A stretch of 8,107 nt of DNA. Origin: Actinomycetota bacterium. GTDB taxonomy: Bacteria; Actinomycetota; UBA4738. Below are positions 1 through 7,032 of this stretch, one piece after another; positions within the stretch are counted from its first letter, which is position 1; each line of letters opens with the position of its first letter. Below the pieces are notes generated by a model. It was not told the DNA's origin, did no database searches, and saw only the letters and a list, made by a program, of their open reading frames with translations. Made by a program: the position numbers and the translations under genes. The stretch lies in assembly GCA_005885015.1 (NCBI GenBank), contig VAYG01000104.1:2259-10365 (forward strand), written 5' to 3'.

Positions 1-861
1 GGTTCGGTGCAGCCGGACCACCAGCTCCATGTCCTCGCTGACGGTCGTGGTCGAGAACCCCCCGACCTCCATCACCGATTCCCGCCGGAAGAGTCCGAAC
101 GCGCCGGAGATGATCAGCAGCGCGTCGAAGTGGCTCCACCCGGCCCGCCCGGTGAAGAAGGCCCGGGCGTACTCGAGGATCTGGAACCGTTCGATCCAGC
201 CCCGGGGCATCCGCAGCCCGGTCACCCGGCCCTCGACCATCACCGCCCCGTTCACGGGCCTGACCGTCCCCCCAACCGCCACGACCCGCTCGTCCTCGAG
301 GAACAATCGCGACGCACGGAGGATGGCCTCGGCGTCGAGGATCGAATCGGCGTCCACCGCCGCCACGAGGGGGTATCGCGCGTGGTTGAGGGCCGCGTTC
401 AGTGCGTCGGCGCGGCCGCCTCGCTCCTTCTCCACCACGATGAGGTTCGGATGGCGAAGAGACCGGAAGCTTCGCCGGATCGTCGCCGTCTGGAGGGCCC
501 GCCGGTAGATCCTCGGCTGCTCGACCAGGGCGAACGCGTCCACCAACCGGCGCACCGTCCCGTCCGTGGATCCATCGGACACCACGACCACCTCGAACTC
601 CGGATAGTGCAGCGAGAGAAGCGACCGGACGCTGGGAACGATGCTCCGTTCCTCGTTGTGCGCGGGAACCAGGATGGTCACGGGCATCTCCAGGTCTCGC
701 TCGAGCAGGTCCCTCAGGGAGAGCTGAGAGAGCTCGCGGGCGTAGACCATGATCGATCGGAGGCCCAGGTACCCGAACAAGGCGTAGAGGAGGTTGAGCA
801 CGGCGAAGTAGGCCAGGACCGCGAGCTGCGACGTGATGTACACGTAGGTCCAGAAGCTCAT
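1..861 (-). CDS. Family 2 glycosyltransferase, membrane-bound, processive type (3' end cut by window edge)
   Basis: The reading frame is open from the ATG at 861 to the window edge, giving 287 residues without the C-terminus. Residues about 8-34 form one hydrophobic N-terminal segment. A GT-A catalytic domain follows, with VPAHNEE (65-71), the nucleotide-binding DGS (96-98), a KERGGRADALN stretch (145-155), the metal-binding DAD (170-172), SGAFGLFRR (252-260) and the acceptor/base motif SED (275-277). This order is that of family 2 enzymes such as PgaC, hyaluronan synthase and BcsA, which polymerise sugars from UDP-sugars at the inner membrane. The QxxRW motif and the C-terminal membrane helices expected for a processive enzyme would lie beyond the edge. 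The ATG overlaps the stop of the upstream HEAT-repeat gene (ATGA, 858-861), so the two are probably translationally coupled. The sugar substrate cannot be told from this fragment. Confidence 0.9.
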   Translation of the reverse strand, partial: MSFWTYVYITSQLAVLAYFAVLNLLYALFGYLGLRSIMVYARELSQLSLRDLLERDLEMPVTILVPAHNEERSIVPSVRSLLSLHYPEFEVVVVSDGSTDGTVRRLVDAFALVEQPRIYRRALQTATIRRSFRSLRHPNLIVVEKERGGRADALNAALNHARYPLVAAVDADSILDAEAILRASRLFLEDERVVAVGGTVRPVNGAVMVEGRVTGLRMPRGWIERFQILEYARAFFTGRAGWSHFDALLIISGAFGLFRRESVMEVGGFSTTTVSEDMELVVRLHRT

Positions 862-2078
862 GCTGGCGCCTTCAGCCGGGAGACTTCTTCGGGCCGGATG
901 ACCTGAGCGTCCATGAGAACTTGGGCCGCCATGTCGCGGGCGAACCGGTCCGGGTGAGCCCGAGCCGCCTTCTTCAGGGCGGCGATGCCCCACTTTCCGC
1001 TGCGAAGCAGCGATTCGGCCGAGGCCCGGCGGACCCACCACGACCGGTCGCCCAGCGACTCGTACAGAGCCGGTGCGGCGACCTTCGCGGGGACGAAGGC
1101 CGCAGCCCGAGCCGCCTGGATCCGCACGTACTCGGTGTCGTCCATCAGGGCGATGACGACGGAATCCCGCGCCCGCATCGGCACGCGGCCGGCGCGGCCC
1201 AGCGCCCGAAGGGCAGCCGCCCGAACCTCCGGGTCACGGTGTGAGATCCGGACGGCGGCTTCATAGGCGAACTCCCCCAGTCGCAGTCGGCCGACCACAT
1301 CCAGGGCGGCCCGGAGCAGCGAGACGGGTGTGGCTTCATCCGTGAGGAGCCGAGAGAGGACGCCGGGCGCGTTCCCCTCCAGGAGGAGCATCGTCTCGGC
1401 CGCCGCTCCGGAAGGAAGGTCCGCCATGCCGATCCCGCGAGCGAACGCGTCGATGGCCTCTTGCCGCCCCGGGCCGCTCCATTCGGCGAGGGTTCGGGCG
1501 GCCGCCCGGGCCGCCATCAGCCGGACCACCGGCTCGGGGTGGGTGATCTGGCGGATCACCGGGGCGAACGTGGTCGGCAGCCGAGCCCTGGCCAGGCCGT
1601 CGAGGGCTTCCATGCGGTCGAGCAGGCGGCGTGAACCCAACTGAGCCAGCAGGGTGGCGGCGGCGCCGGTGCGCCACAGGGCCTCCGCGAGCTGCCGGCC
1701 GTCGTCTCCAGTCATCAGGTGGCGAAGATTGAGACCCGCCTCGAGCGCCTCACTAGTGAGCGGTACGGGCGGCAGCGCCCCGTCTCCGTAGACCGCGTTG
1801 AACCACTGCTCGGTCCATGCCTCGATCCGCTGGTTGGCTTGCTGTTCCCGGGATCGGGTAAGCGCGTGATAGAGGAGGACATAGCCGGTGAGCATCGACA
1901 GGGACGCGGCGGTCAGCGCGATGACCCCGACCAGTGCCCCTTGCACCTGGGTGTACGGGAGAATCCCGAACAGGCGGCGCGCGAACGTGAAGGTCAGGAA
2001 GCCGAGGCCGAGGACCTCCAGACAGAAGACGGCGAAGACCAGGAGCGTGTAGGGGACGTCTCCGTATCGCCGCCACAT
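858..2078 (-). CDS. Membrane-anchored HEAT-repeat protein
   Basis: The 406-residue protein has two N-terminal hydrophobic helices (about 10-32 and 46-70), a charged linker, and a helical C-terminal region built of HEAT-like repeats. Clear repeat units start near THPEPVVRLMAARAAA (179), SHRDPEVRAAALRALG (279), MDDTEYVRIQAARAAA (312) and LGDRSWWVRRASAESL (342), each with the D/P-x-VR-xxAA pattern. HEAT solenoids bind other proteins and have no catalysis of their own; the two helices would hold this one at the inner membrane. Its stop overlaps the start of the glycosyltransferase and its ATG lies 7 bases after the response-regulator stop. I infer a scaffold or regulatory partner of the glycosyltransferase. 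No cleavable signal peptide or enzymatic motif is seen, and no clear Shine-Dalgarno sequence precedes the ATG, which fits translation coupled to the gene before it. Confidence 0.85.
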   Translation of the reverse strand: MWRRYGDVPYTLLVFAVFCLEVLGLGFLTFTFARRLFGILPYTQVQGALVGVIALTAASLSMLTGYVLLYHALTRSREQQANQRIEAWTEQWFNAVYGDGALPPVPLTSEALEAGLNLRHLMTGDDGRQLAEALWRTGAAATLLAQLGSRRLLDRMEALDGLARARLPTTFAPVIRQITHPEPVVRLMAARAAARTLAEWSGPGRQEAIDAFARGIGMADLPSGAAAETMLLLEGNAPGVLSRLLTDEATPVSLLRAALDVVGRLRLGEFAYEAAVRISHRDPEVRAAALRALGRAGRVPMRARDSVVIALMDDTEYVRIQAARAAAFVPAKVAAPALYESLGDRSWWVRRASAESLLRSGKWGIAALKKAARAHPDRFARDMAAQVLMDAQVIRPEEVSRLKAPA

Positions 2079-2085
2079 GGCGACG

Positions 2086-2418
2086 TCAACCGGTCAGGCG
2101 GGCAACTTCGGCGAGGAGATCGCGAACGCTGAACGGCTTGGTCACGTAGCCGGTCGCGCCGGCCTCCTGGGCCCGGGCCAGGAACTCTTCCTGTCGATGG
2201 CCCGTGAGCACCAGGACCGGGACCGTGGAACCGAGCTCGGCCCGCAGAGAGGGCATGAAGACATCGAGGATCATCAGGTCGTGGTGACCGGAGCGGGCCG
2301 CCCGCTGGCCGGAGGAGAGGTCTCGGGCTACGTCGACCTGGTGTCCCACCCGCCCGAGCGCCAGCTCCAGCAGCTTGGCGGCCGCAGGATCGTCGTCGAT
2401 GACCAGGATGGAGCTCAT
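2086..2418 (-). CDS. Single-domain response regulator (CheY-like receiver)
   Basis: Starting at MSSILVIDDD the product has 110 residues, exactly one receiver domain. The phosphorylation machinery is complete: acidic pocket DDD (8-10), phospho-acceptor Asp52 in MILDVFMP, Thr72 in VLVLTGH and Lys94 in YVTKPFS. There is no DNA-binding or enzymatic output domain, so signalling must go through protein contact, plausibly with the HEAT-repeat protein encoded 7 bases downstream. The frame stays open upstream to an ATG at 2484, but that extension (Arg- and Cys-rich, not conserved in receivers) runs through an inverted-repeat-rich gap, so I prefer 2418. No good Shine-Dalgarno is visible at 2418. No histidine kinase is encoded in the window; the phosphodonor must come from elsewhere. 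Confidence 0.9.
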   Translation of the reverse strand: MSSILVIDDDPAAAKLLELALGRVGHQVDVARDLSSGQRAARSGHHDLMILDVFMPSLRAELGSTVPVLVLTGHRQEEFLARAQEAGATGYVTKPFSVRDLLAEVARLTG

Positions 2419-2423
2419 ACGGA

Positions 2424-2502
2424 TTCGATTCGTAGATCGGCAGGCTGGACAGGCCCTTGACCAGCAGCAAGGGCGCTGCGCCACGAATCGAACGCTCGTT
2501 CG
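2424..2502. promoter_or_regulatory. Inverted-repeat cluster between VOC gene and response regulator
   Basis: Four inverted repeats are packed into this intergenic stretch. TTCGATTCGT (2424-2433) pairs perfectly with ACGAATCGAA (2483-2492). Nested inside are GCCCTTG (2453-2459) with CAAGGGC (2468-2474), and GGCGC-T-GCGCC (2472-2482). CGAACG-CT-CGTTCG (2489-2502) overlaps the outer right arm just after the stop of the VOC gene. No T-run follows on the minus strand, so this is not a textbook intrinsic terminator. It could be a GC-type terminator, an operator or an attenuator controlling the response regulator/HEAT/glycosyltransferase genes. The function is inferred; only the repeats are directly seen. 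Confidence 0.4.
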
Positions 2503-2504
2503 GC

Positions 2505-3008
2505 CTACGATCCCTGGGCGTATGCCTGTCGCAGCGTCTCGATATCGATCTTCTTCATCTGGAGCATGGCGGCCATGACCCGATCAGCTCGCTTCGGGTC
2601 CTCGTCCTGCAGCATCTGGCCCAGGGCGACCGGGACGATCTGCCACGACAGGCCGTACTTGTCCTTGAGCCAGCCACAGGGCCCCTCTTCCCCGCCCTCG
2701 GAGAGCCGTTCCCAGAGCTGGTCGACCTCCTCCTGGGATTCGCAATTCACCACGAGTGAGACCGCCTCGGTGAAATGGAACTCTGTGCCGCCGTTCAATG
2801 CCACGATGTCCTGTCCGTCGAGCCGGAAGGCCACGGTCATGACGGACCCTTCCCGCTTTCCGGTGACCTGCGCGCCCGACTTCCCGTATCCAGTGACGTC
2901 CGTGATCCGTGAGTCGCCGGCTCCCAGACTCGAAAAGATCGAGACGTATTGGTTTGCCGCCTCTTCGGCTTGATCGTCGAACCACAGGAACGGCGTGATC
3001 CCTTTCAT
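2505..3008 (-). CDS. PhnB-like VOC-superfamily protein (3-demethylubiquinone-9 3-methyltransferase-type fold)
   Basis: The 167-residue product carries the signatures of the PhnB/'3-dmu-9_3-mt' branch of the VOC (glyoxalase) superfamily: an opening ITPFLWFDDQAEEAA, a Y-x-SIF turn (21-25), ALNGGTEFHF (70-79), a VNCESQEEVDQLWERL stretch (87-102), CGWLKDKYGLSWQIVP (111-126) and the C-terminal MLQMKKIDI (148-156). The length is usual for the family. Despite the database name, members are not proven methyltransferases and the substrate is unknown. The start at 3008 is chosen because a strong purine-rich Shine-Dalgarno (GGAGGAGG, within 3012-3022 on the complement) sits just upstream and the family begins at MKGITPFLWF. 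An in-frame ATG at 3062 would add 18 unconserved residues and contain that site. It lies 90 bases after the membrane-protein gene and may be co-transcribed with it. Confidence 0.9.
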   Translation of the reverse strand: MKGITPFLWFDDQAEEAANQYVSIFSSLGAGDSRITDVTGYGKSGAQVTGKREGSVMTVAFRLDGQDIVALNGGTEFHFTEAVSLVVNCESQEEVDQLWERLSEGGEEGPCGWLKDKYGLSWQIVPVALGQMLQDEDPKRADRVMAAMLQMKKIDIETLRQAYAQGS

Positions 3009-3098
3009 ACGCTCCTCCTCCAGGTCTGGTCCGATCGTCCGCGTCTCAGCCCATCCTGCCACCGAGCGCGGCTCCTCGGCATCCGACCGAGAAGGGCG

Positions 3099-4652
3099 TC
3101 ACGCAGGCTTCGTTCGCCGCATGGTGTCCGTGATCAGCACCTGGACCATCCGACAGATCAGGTAGCCGCCTGAACGATCCACTCCATCGCACATCCTGGC
3201 GGTGTCGGGCATACGGACGGCCGAGGCGCTCCATGGAGTCGATCCGCAGCGGGCGATGGCGCGCTCGAACAGGGATGGATCCCCCTCCCCTGCGGCGCGG
3301 CCGTAGCGGAGCGACCCGTCCCCGGTTCGTTGCATGCAGAACACCGCCCCGCCGTCGCTCCGCGCGGCGATGCGAGCCGTGTCGCCCGATGCGCGCTCGA
3401 TCGACATGGTGAGAGCGGGAACGGTCCCGGAACGGGTCGACGCCACGTGCCCGTCGCTCCAGGCCAGCGTCGGGTCCATGCGGAGGCCGGCCGCCGCGTC
3501 GAATCCCCGATACGACCCGTTGCGCACGGCGTAGGCGTCGCTGGCCGCCATCGCCTGACGCAGATCGAGCTTCGTCCGCACATCCTGCGCCTGGATCCGC
3601 TCGCCCAGGTAGGTGGGCAGGCTCGTCCCCTCCTGCACCGGCAACGGGTCCGCTTTGAACATCACGATGGAGATCAGGAGCAGCGCAGCCGCGGCCGCGT
3701 TGAGCTCGAACCTCAGTCGGCCGGTGCGTGGCGCGGTCACGGTGGAACCCTCCGGCGATCCGTCGGCCGCTCCCGTTGGGTCCCTGTGGACTCGCGAGGA
3801 GAGCCGCACGACCAAGAGCCGCCACACCGACCACACCAGGCCGAGGGCGACCAGCGGAGCCACCCCTCCGAAGAACGACCAGTCGGTCAGGTGCTCGGGA
3901 CTCCAAACCAGTGCCGCGGAGGGGCCGAAGCTGAGCAGCACCGCTACGGGGATGAGCGACCAGGGCCACCATCGTCGATCGGTGCCGAGCATCGCGGCGA
4001 AGAGGGCCATCGCGATGGCCGAGGGGATCAGGTACTGGATGTCCGTCCCTCCACCGAGCGACGCCCAATGCTCGGCGACGACCCGGTTCGCCCACCATGC
4101 GATGCCGAAAGACGCCAGGGAGCATGCCACCCCGGCGATGAGCCCCGCCGCGAGGTCCAGTCGCTCATGGCTTCTTCGGCGACGCGCGACGAGCCAGATC
4201 GCCACGACCGGCGCGGCGAGCACGGCCCCGTTCATGGCCATCAGCAGCCAGCCGTTCCCGTGCGAGCCGGCATCCCACCAGCTGGCGAAGAACACCGGCG
4301 GCTTCACGAACGGCGCGACCGCGAGCGGCGCCAGCGACGACCAGCGCCGCCCGGTGGAGGCGAGAATGGCGCACGGTACGACCAGGCCGACGGCGATCAG
4401 CAGGAGGGCGAGCGAGTAGGCTGCCCGGGCCGAAAGCGGCGTCGCCCGGCAGAACCAGTCGCGCGTGGTGACGGCGAGTCCGGATGCCCGCAGTCGCTGG
4501 CACGCGCCGACGAAGGTCGGGAAGGGAAGCGCCGTGTACATGCGGAAGATGACGCTGCCGGTCGCCGCGCACAGCGCGACGATGGCGACGATCGCACCTC
4601 GCGGAAGCTTGATAGGACGGAACGGAGCGTGCGCCGTCGTCACCGAGCTCAT
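3099..4652 (-). CDS. Multi-pass membrane protein with pilin-like C-terminal domain
   Basis: I do not recognise the 517-residue protein as a whole. Hydrophobic segments lie near residues 21-38, 79-99, 136-155, 166-187, 207-223, 229-248, 262-283 and 317-333, giving about eight membrane helices with a basic, flexible loop (284-315). After the last helix comes a soluble domain (about 340-517). Its beginning, DLRQAMAASDAYAVRNGSYRG (363-383), followed by a Gly/Ala/Ser-rich strand region and GGAVFCMQ (434-441), resembles the globular part of type IV pilins and pseudopilins, where an LRxAxxAxxxYxxxNGSY helix end precedes the beta-sheet. The prepilin leader and GFTLIE-type cleavage site are absent, so this is not itself a pilin. 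C-terminal cysteines (439, 469, 488, 500) could form disulfides if the domain is outside the cell. The ATG start at 4652 has no obvious Shine-Dalgarno. Confidence 0.75.
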   Translation of the reverse strand: MSSVTTAHAPFRPIKLPRGAIVAIVALCAATGSVIFRMYTALPFPTFVGACQRLRASGLAVTTRDWFCRATPLSARAAYSLALLLIAVGLVVPCAILASTGRRWSSLAPLAVAPFVKPPVFFASWWDAGSHGNGWLLMAMNGAVLAAPVVAIWLVARRRRSHERLDLAAGLIAGVACSLASFGIAWWANRVVAEHWASLGGGTDIQYLIPSAIAMALFAAMLGTDRRWWPWSLIPVAVLLSFGPSAALVWSPEHLTDWSFFGGVAPLVALGLVWSVWRLLVVRLSSRVHRDPTGAADGSPEGSTVTAPRTGRLRFELNAAAAALLLISIVMFKADPLPVQEGTSLPTYLGERIQAQDVRTKLDLRQAMAASDAYAVRNGSYRGFDAAAGLRMDPTLAWSDGHVASTRSGTVPALTMSIERASGDTARIAARSDGGAVFCMQRTGDGSLRYGRAAGEGDPSLFERAIARCGSTPWSASAVRMPDTARMCDGVDRSGGYLICRMVQVLITDTMRRTKPA

Positions 4653-4692
4653 GCAAGAGGTATCGACCGCTCGTCCTTCCGGATGGAGGCTC

Positions 4693-4712
4693 GCTGGTCT
4701 GGCTTGACCAGC
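4693..4712. promoter_or_regulatory. Perfect inverted repeat in divergent intergenic region (possible operator)
   Basis: GCTGGTC (4693-4699) and GACCAGC (4706-4712) are perfect reverse complements separated by six bases. The site lies 40 bases upstream of the membrane-protein gene (minus) and about 90 bases upstream of the broken gene (plus), a typical place for an operator serving one or both divergent promoters. A TTGACC (4704-4709) overlapping the right arm resembles a -35 box, but I find no convincing -10 at the right spacing. The regulatory role is inferred from position and symmetry. Confidence 0.3.
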
Positions 4713-4799
4713 CGATGACGGCGGACTCGATCCCCGCTAGCGAGCAGCCTCGTACTGTCAGAGGAGCGATCGGAGCCGGATGACCGAAGAAAGCGCCGC

Positions 4800-5342
4800 G
4801 TGATGTCGACCGACAGGCTCGACCCCCACATCCTGGCGCCGGGACGAGCCCCGACGCCCTTCACAGCCGATGAGATCCGGCGTGGCTGCCCACAGGGAAG
4901 AACCATCCGGCTCCTGGTCGAGGAAGAGGGCGAGCAACCCTTCTTCCGGACGAACCGATTCGTACAGTGCGATGACGAGGGAGCCACCATCGAATACACC
5001 CGCTCCACCATCGGTGGCGAGCCGTTCGGTGCGGTGGTCGCCGACAGGACGACGTGGCTGGAACTCCAGGCTCATGCCTCGTTCCCTGCCCATCAGACCG
5101 AGATCAGTCCCTAGAGGATCGAGCTCCCCCTCGGCGTCCTCGAGTGCCTCCGGTACACGGTCCGCGACGGCTCGACGGTTCAGACCTTCTGGTTCGCCCC
5201 ATCGGCTCCCGGGATGCCCCTCAGGTACACCGAGGAAGCCGGAAAGGTCAAGAGCACCGTCACGATGGTGGCGAGGTATGAACGAAAGTTGTGGATGCGG
5301 GCCCTGGTGAAAGGCGTGGCGTACCCTCCGGTCGATCACTGA
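4800..5342 (+). pseudogene. Unrecognised protein gene interrupted by an in-frame TAG
   Basis: A GTG at 4800 (or ATG at 4803) opens a frame of 104 codons ending at TAG (5112-5114). The same frame then stays open for 75 more codons to TGA at 5340-5342. The part after the stop (LGVLECLRYTVRDGSTVQTF, then WFAPSAPGMPLRYTEEAG) reads like normal globular protein and continues the style of the first half (PQGRTIRLLVEEEGEQPFFR, TIEYTRSTIGGEPFG). So an original protein of about 180 residues was probably split by a point mutation, for example from CAG, GAG, AAG or TGG. I do not recognise the family. The alternating hydrophobic/polar pattern suggests a beta-rich fold; no signal peptide or membrane helix is seen. 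Stop-codon readthrough or a sequencing error would restore the full product. A 225-codon minus-strand frame covers the same DNA but has no family-like features. Confidence 0.6.
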
Positions 5343-5349
5343 TCGGAGC

Positions 5350-5369
5350 GCCGGCGTGGCGACGCCGGC
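5350..5369. repeat. Perfect 8-bp-stem hairpin between the broken gene and the transposase
   Basis: GCCGGCGT (5350-5357), a GGCG loop and ACGCCGGC (5362-5369) form a perfect stem, 8 bases after the TGA of the interrupted gene and 17 bases before the transposase ATG. It may be a terminator for the upstream gene without a T-tract, or part of the left end of the insertion sequence. Confidence 0.35.
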
Positions 5370-5385
5370 TGGAAGGCGTACGCCG

Positions 5386-6638
5386 ATGCTCAGGGTAGTC
5401 GCTGAGGACGCTGCCCGCCACGAGTTGGCTTTCACCCCGGAAGAGATCTGCCGCCGCGGCGCCGAGCGAATGCTCGCTCTCGCGCTCGAGGCCGAGGTGG
5501 ACGCCTACCTCGAACGGCACCGAGAGGCCCGCGACGAGCGCGGTCGGGCCTCGTCGTCCGCAACGGCCGCGCCCGGCCAAGGACCATGGCCGCCGGGGCC
5601 GGTGCCATCGAGGTGACCGCGCCCCGGGTGGATGACGACCGGGTGGATCCCGCCGCGGGCGAGCGCCGCCGGTTCGCAAGTGCCATCCTGCGGCCCTACG
5701 TCCGCCGCTCCCCGAAGGTGGTCGAGGTCCTGCCGCTGCTGTACCTAGACGGGCTGTCCACCAAGGACTTCGTGCCCGCCCTGGCCGAGTTCTTCGGCAC
5801 CTCCTCGGGGCTGTCGGCGGCGGCCGTCACCCGTCTCACCGCGAGCTGGGCGGCCGAGCGCGAGGCGTTCATGGCCCGGGACCTCTCGGAGGTGGACTAC
5901 GTGTACTGCTGGGTCGACGGCGTCCACTTCACGGTGCGCCTGGGGGGCGACCAGAAGCTGTGTGTGCTGGTCATGGTGGGGGTGCGCGCCTACGGCACCA
6001 AGGAGCTCATCGCGCTCGCCGACGGCTACCGGGAGTCGACCGAGTCCTGGGCGGAGCTGCTCCGGGACTGCCGCCACCGGGGCATGGGGGCCCGGTGCTC
6101 GCCGTCGGGGACGGCGCGTTGGGGTTCTGGGCGGCGGTCCGCGACGTGTTCCCTGAGACCCGCCATCAACGGGACTGGGTGCACAAGGTGGCCAACACGC
6201 TGAATGCCCTTCCCGCCTCGGTGCAGGCCGCCGCGCGCCGTGCCCTCCGGGAGATCTGGGACGCGGAGGACAAGCACCACGCGGAAGTCGCCCTGGACCC
6301 GTTCTCCCGGGACTTCGCCAAGTGGCCGAAGGCCGTGGCCAAGCTCACCGCTGATCGGGAGGCGCTGCTCGCCTTCTACAACTTCCCAGCCGAGCACTGG
6401 ATCCACCTGAGGACCTCGAACCCGATCGAGTCGACGTTCTCACCGGTGCGGGCCCGGACCGACGTGACCAAGGGCCCCGGGGTCCCGCGGGGCGGGGCTC
6501 GCCATGGGCTTCAAGCTGATCCAGGCGGCGGAAGGGGGGTGGAGGAGGGTCAACGCGCCAGAGCTCGTGGCGCTCGTGGGCGCGAGGTTCGTGAACGGAC
6601 GGTTGGTCGAGCGGTCCGATAAGGAGGACGCCGCGTGA
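5386..6638 (+). pseudogene. IS256-family (mutator-type) DDE transposase, three frameshifts
   Basis: The reading frame begins at MLRVVAEDAARHELAFTPEE (ATG 5386, GGAAGG nine bases upstream) and can be followed to the TGA at 6636-6638, about 417 codons, the usual IS256-family length. It changes frame three times. One C is missing near 5550 (GRA|LVVRNGRARPRTMAAG). One C is missing near 6091 (RHRGMGA|PVLAVGDGALGFW). One extra G sits in the run at 6479-6482 (VTKGPG|SRGAGLAMGFKLIQAAE). The catalytic triad is still present: Asp in YCWVDGVHF (codon 5916-5918), Asp in AVGDGALGF (6110-6112) and Glu in SNPIESTF (6428-6430). Spacings of about 65 and 106 residues are normal for this family, which moves DNA by cut/copy-and-paste with a DDE active site. 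As read, no functional transposase can be made. IS256 elements are not known to use programmed frameshifting, so I call it broken, or miscalled in short G/C runs. Confidence 0.9.
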
Positions 6639-6678
6639 CCGTCACCAGAGATCCGACGATCCGACCAGGAGGCGTGAC

Positions 6679-7032
6679 ATGGCTGTCATAGGAGTCCATG
6701 CGTTGATCTACACGCCCGAGGCTGAGGCCCTGCGGGCCCTGCTCGCCGATGCCATAGGCTGGTCTCACGTCGATGCCGGGGAGGGGTGGCTCATCTTCGC
6801 CCTCCCTCCTGCCGAGCTCGGCGTCCACCCGGGCGACCAGCCGCGCCACGAGCTCTCGCTCATGTGCGACGACATCGCAACCACGGTGGCCGAGCTCACC
6901 GCGAAGGGGGTCTCATTCCGTGGCGAGCCCGAAGACCGGGGATGGGGCGTCGTCACAACGATCGTCCTGCCCGGCGGGGTGGACGTCATGCTCTACGAAC
7001 CCCGTCACCCCACCGCTCATGGACGGCCCTGA
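6679..7032 (+). CDS. Small VOC-superfamily (glyoxalase-fold) protein
   Basis: The 117-residue product is one VOC-type domain: an N-terminal strand MAVIGVHALIYTPEAEALRA, a conserved IGWSHVDAGEGWLIFALPP turn-strand (26-44), HELSLMCDDI (57-66), a helix TTVAELTAKGVSF (68-80) and the closing strand VLPGGVDVMLYEP (96-108). VOC proteins include glyoxalases, dioxygenases and resistance proteins; potential metal ligands His7, His57 and Glu107 are present, but the substrate cannot be inferred. A strong AGGAGG (6667-6672) six bases before the ATG supports the start. It follows the broken transposase by 40 bases and, unlike its neighbours, is intact. It is convergent with the tautomerase gene. It is only distantly related in sequence to the PhnB-like protein at 2505-3008. 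Confidence 0.85.
   Translation: MAVIGVHALIYTPEAEALRALLADAIGWSHVDAGEGWLIFALPPAELGVHPGDQPRHELSLMCDDIATTVAELTAKGVSFRGEPEDRGWGVVTTIVLPGGVDVMLYEPRHPTAHGRP

Larger units (their letters stand above)
5343..6666 (+). mobile_element. IS256-family insertion sequence, ends unresolved
   Basis: The element is inferred from its transposase. The interval given is the maximum space between the flanking genes' functional sequences, not measured termini. The best candidate terminal repeat is weak: 5341-5354 against the complement of 6653-6666 matches at 11 of 14 bases. No 8-9-bp target duplication is visible beside it. Confidence 0.4.

Noticed and set aside
7..906. Plus-strand frame of 299 codons
   Set aside because: It is the antisense shadow of the glycosyltransferase, whose motifs (DGS, DAD, SED) are unambiguous on the minus strand.
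2419..2484. Extended start for the response regulator at 2484
   Set aside because: The extra 22 residues are not part of the receiver fold and would overlap the inverted-repeat cluster.
3330..4718. Long plus-strand frame of 462 codons opposite the membrane protein
   Set aside because: Composition is dominated by Arg, His, Gly, Pro and Glu as expected for an antisense frame of a high-GC gene; no recognisable domain, while the minus strand shows clear membrane helices.
4758..5435. Minus-strand frame of 225 codons across the interrupted plus-strand gene
   Set aside because: Uninterrupted but Arg-rich with no domain-like segments. It extends into the transposase 5' end, which is certainly coded on the plus strand.
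5540..6490. Programmed frameshifting in the transposase
   Set aside because: Three shifts in different directions (two -1, one +1), no slippery heptamer seen, and IS256-family transposases are normally made from one continuous frame.
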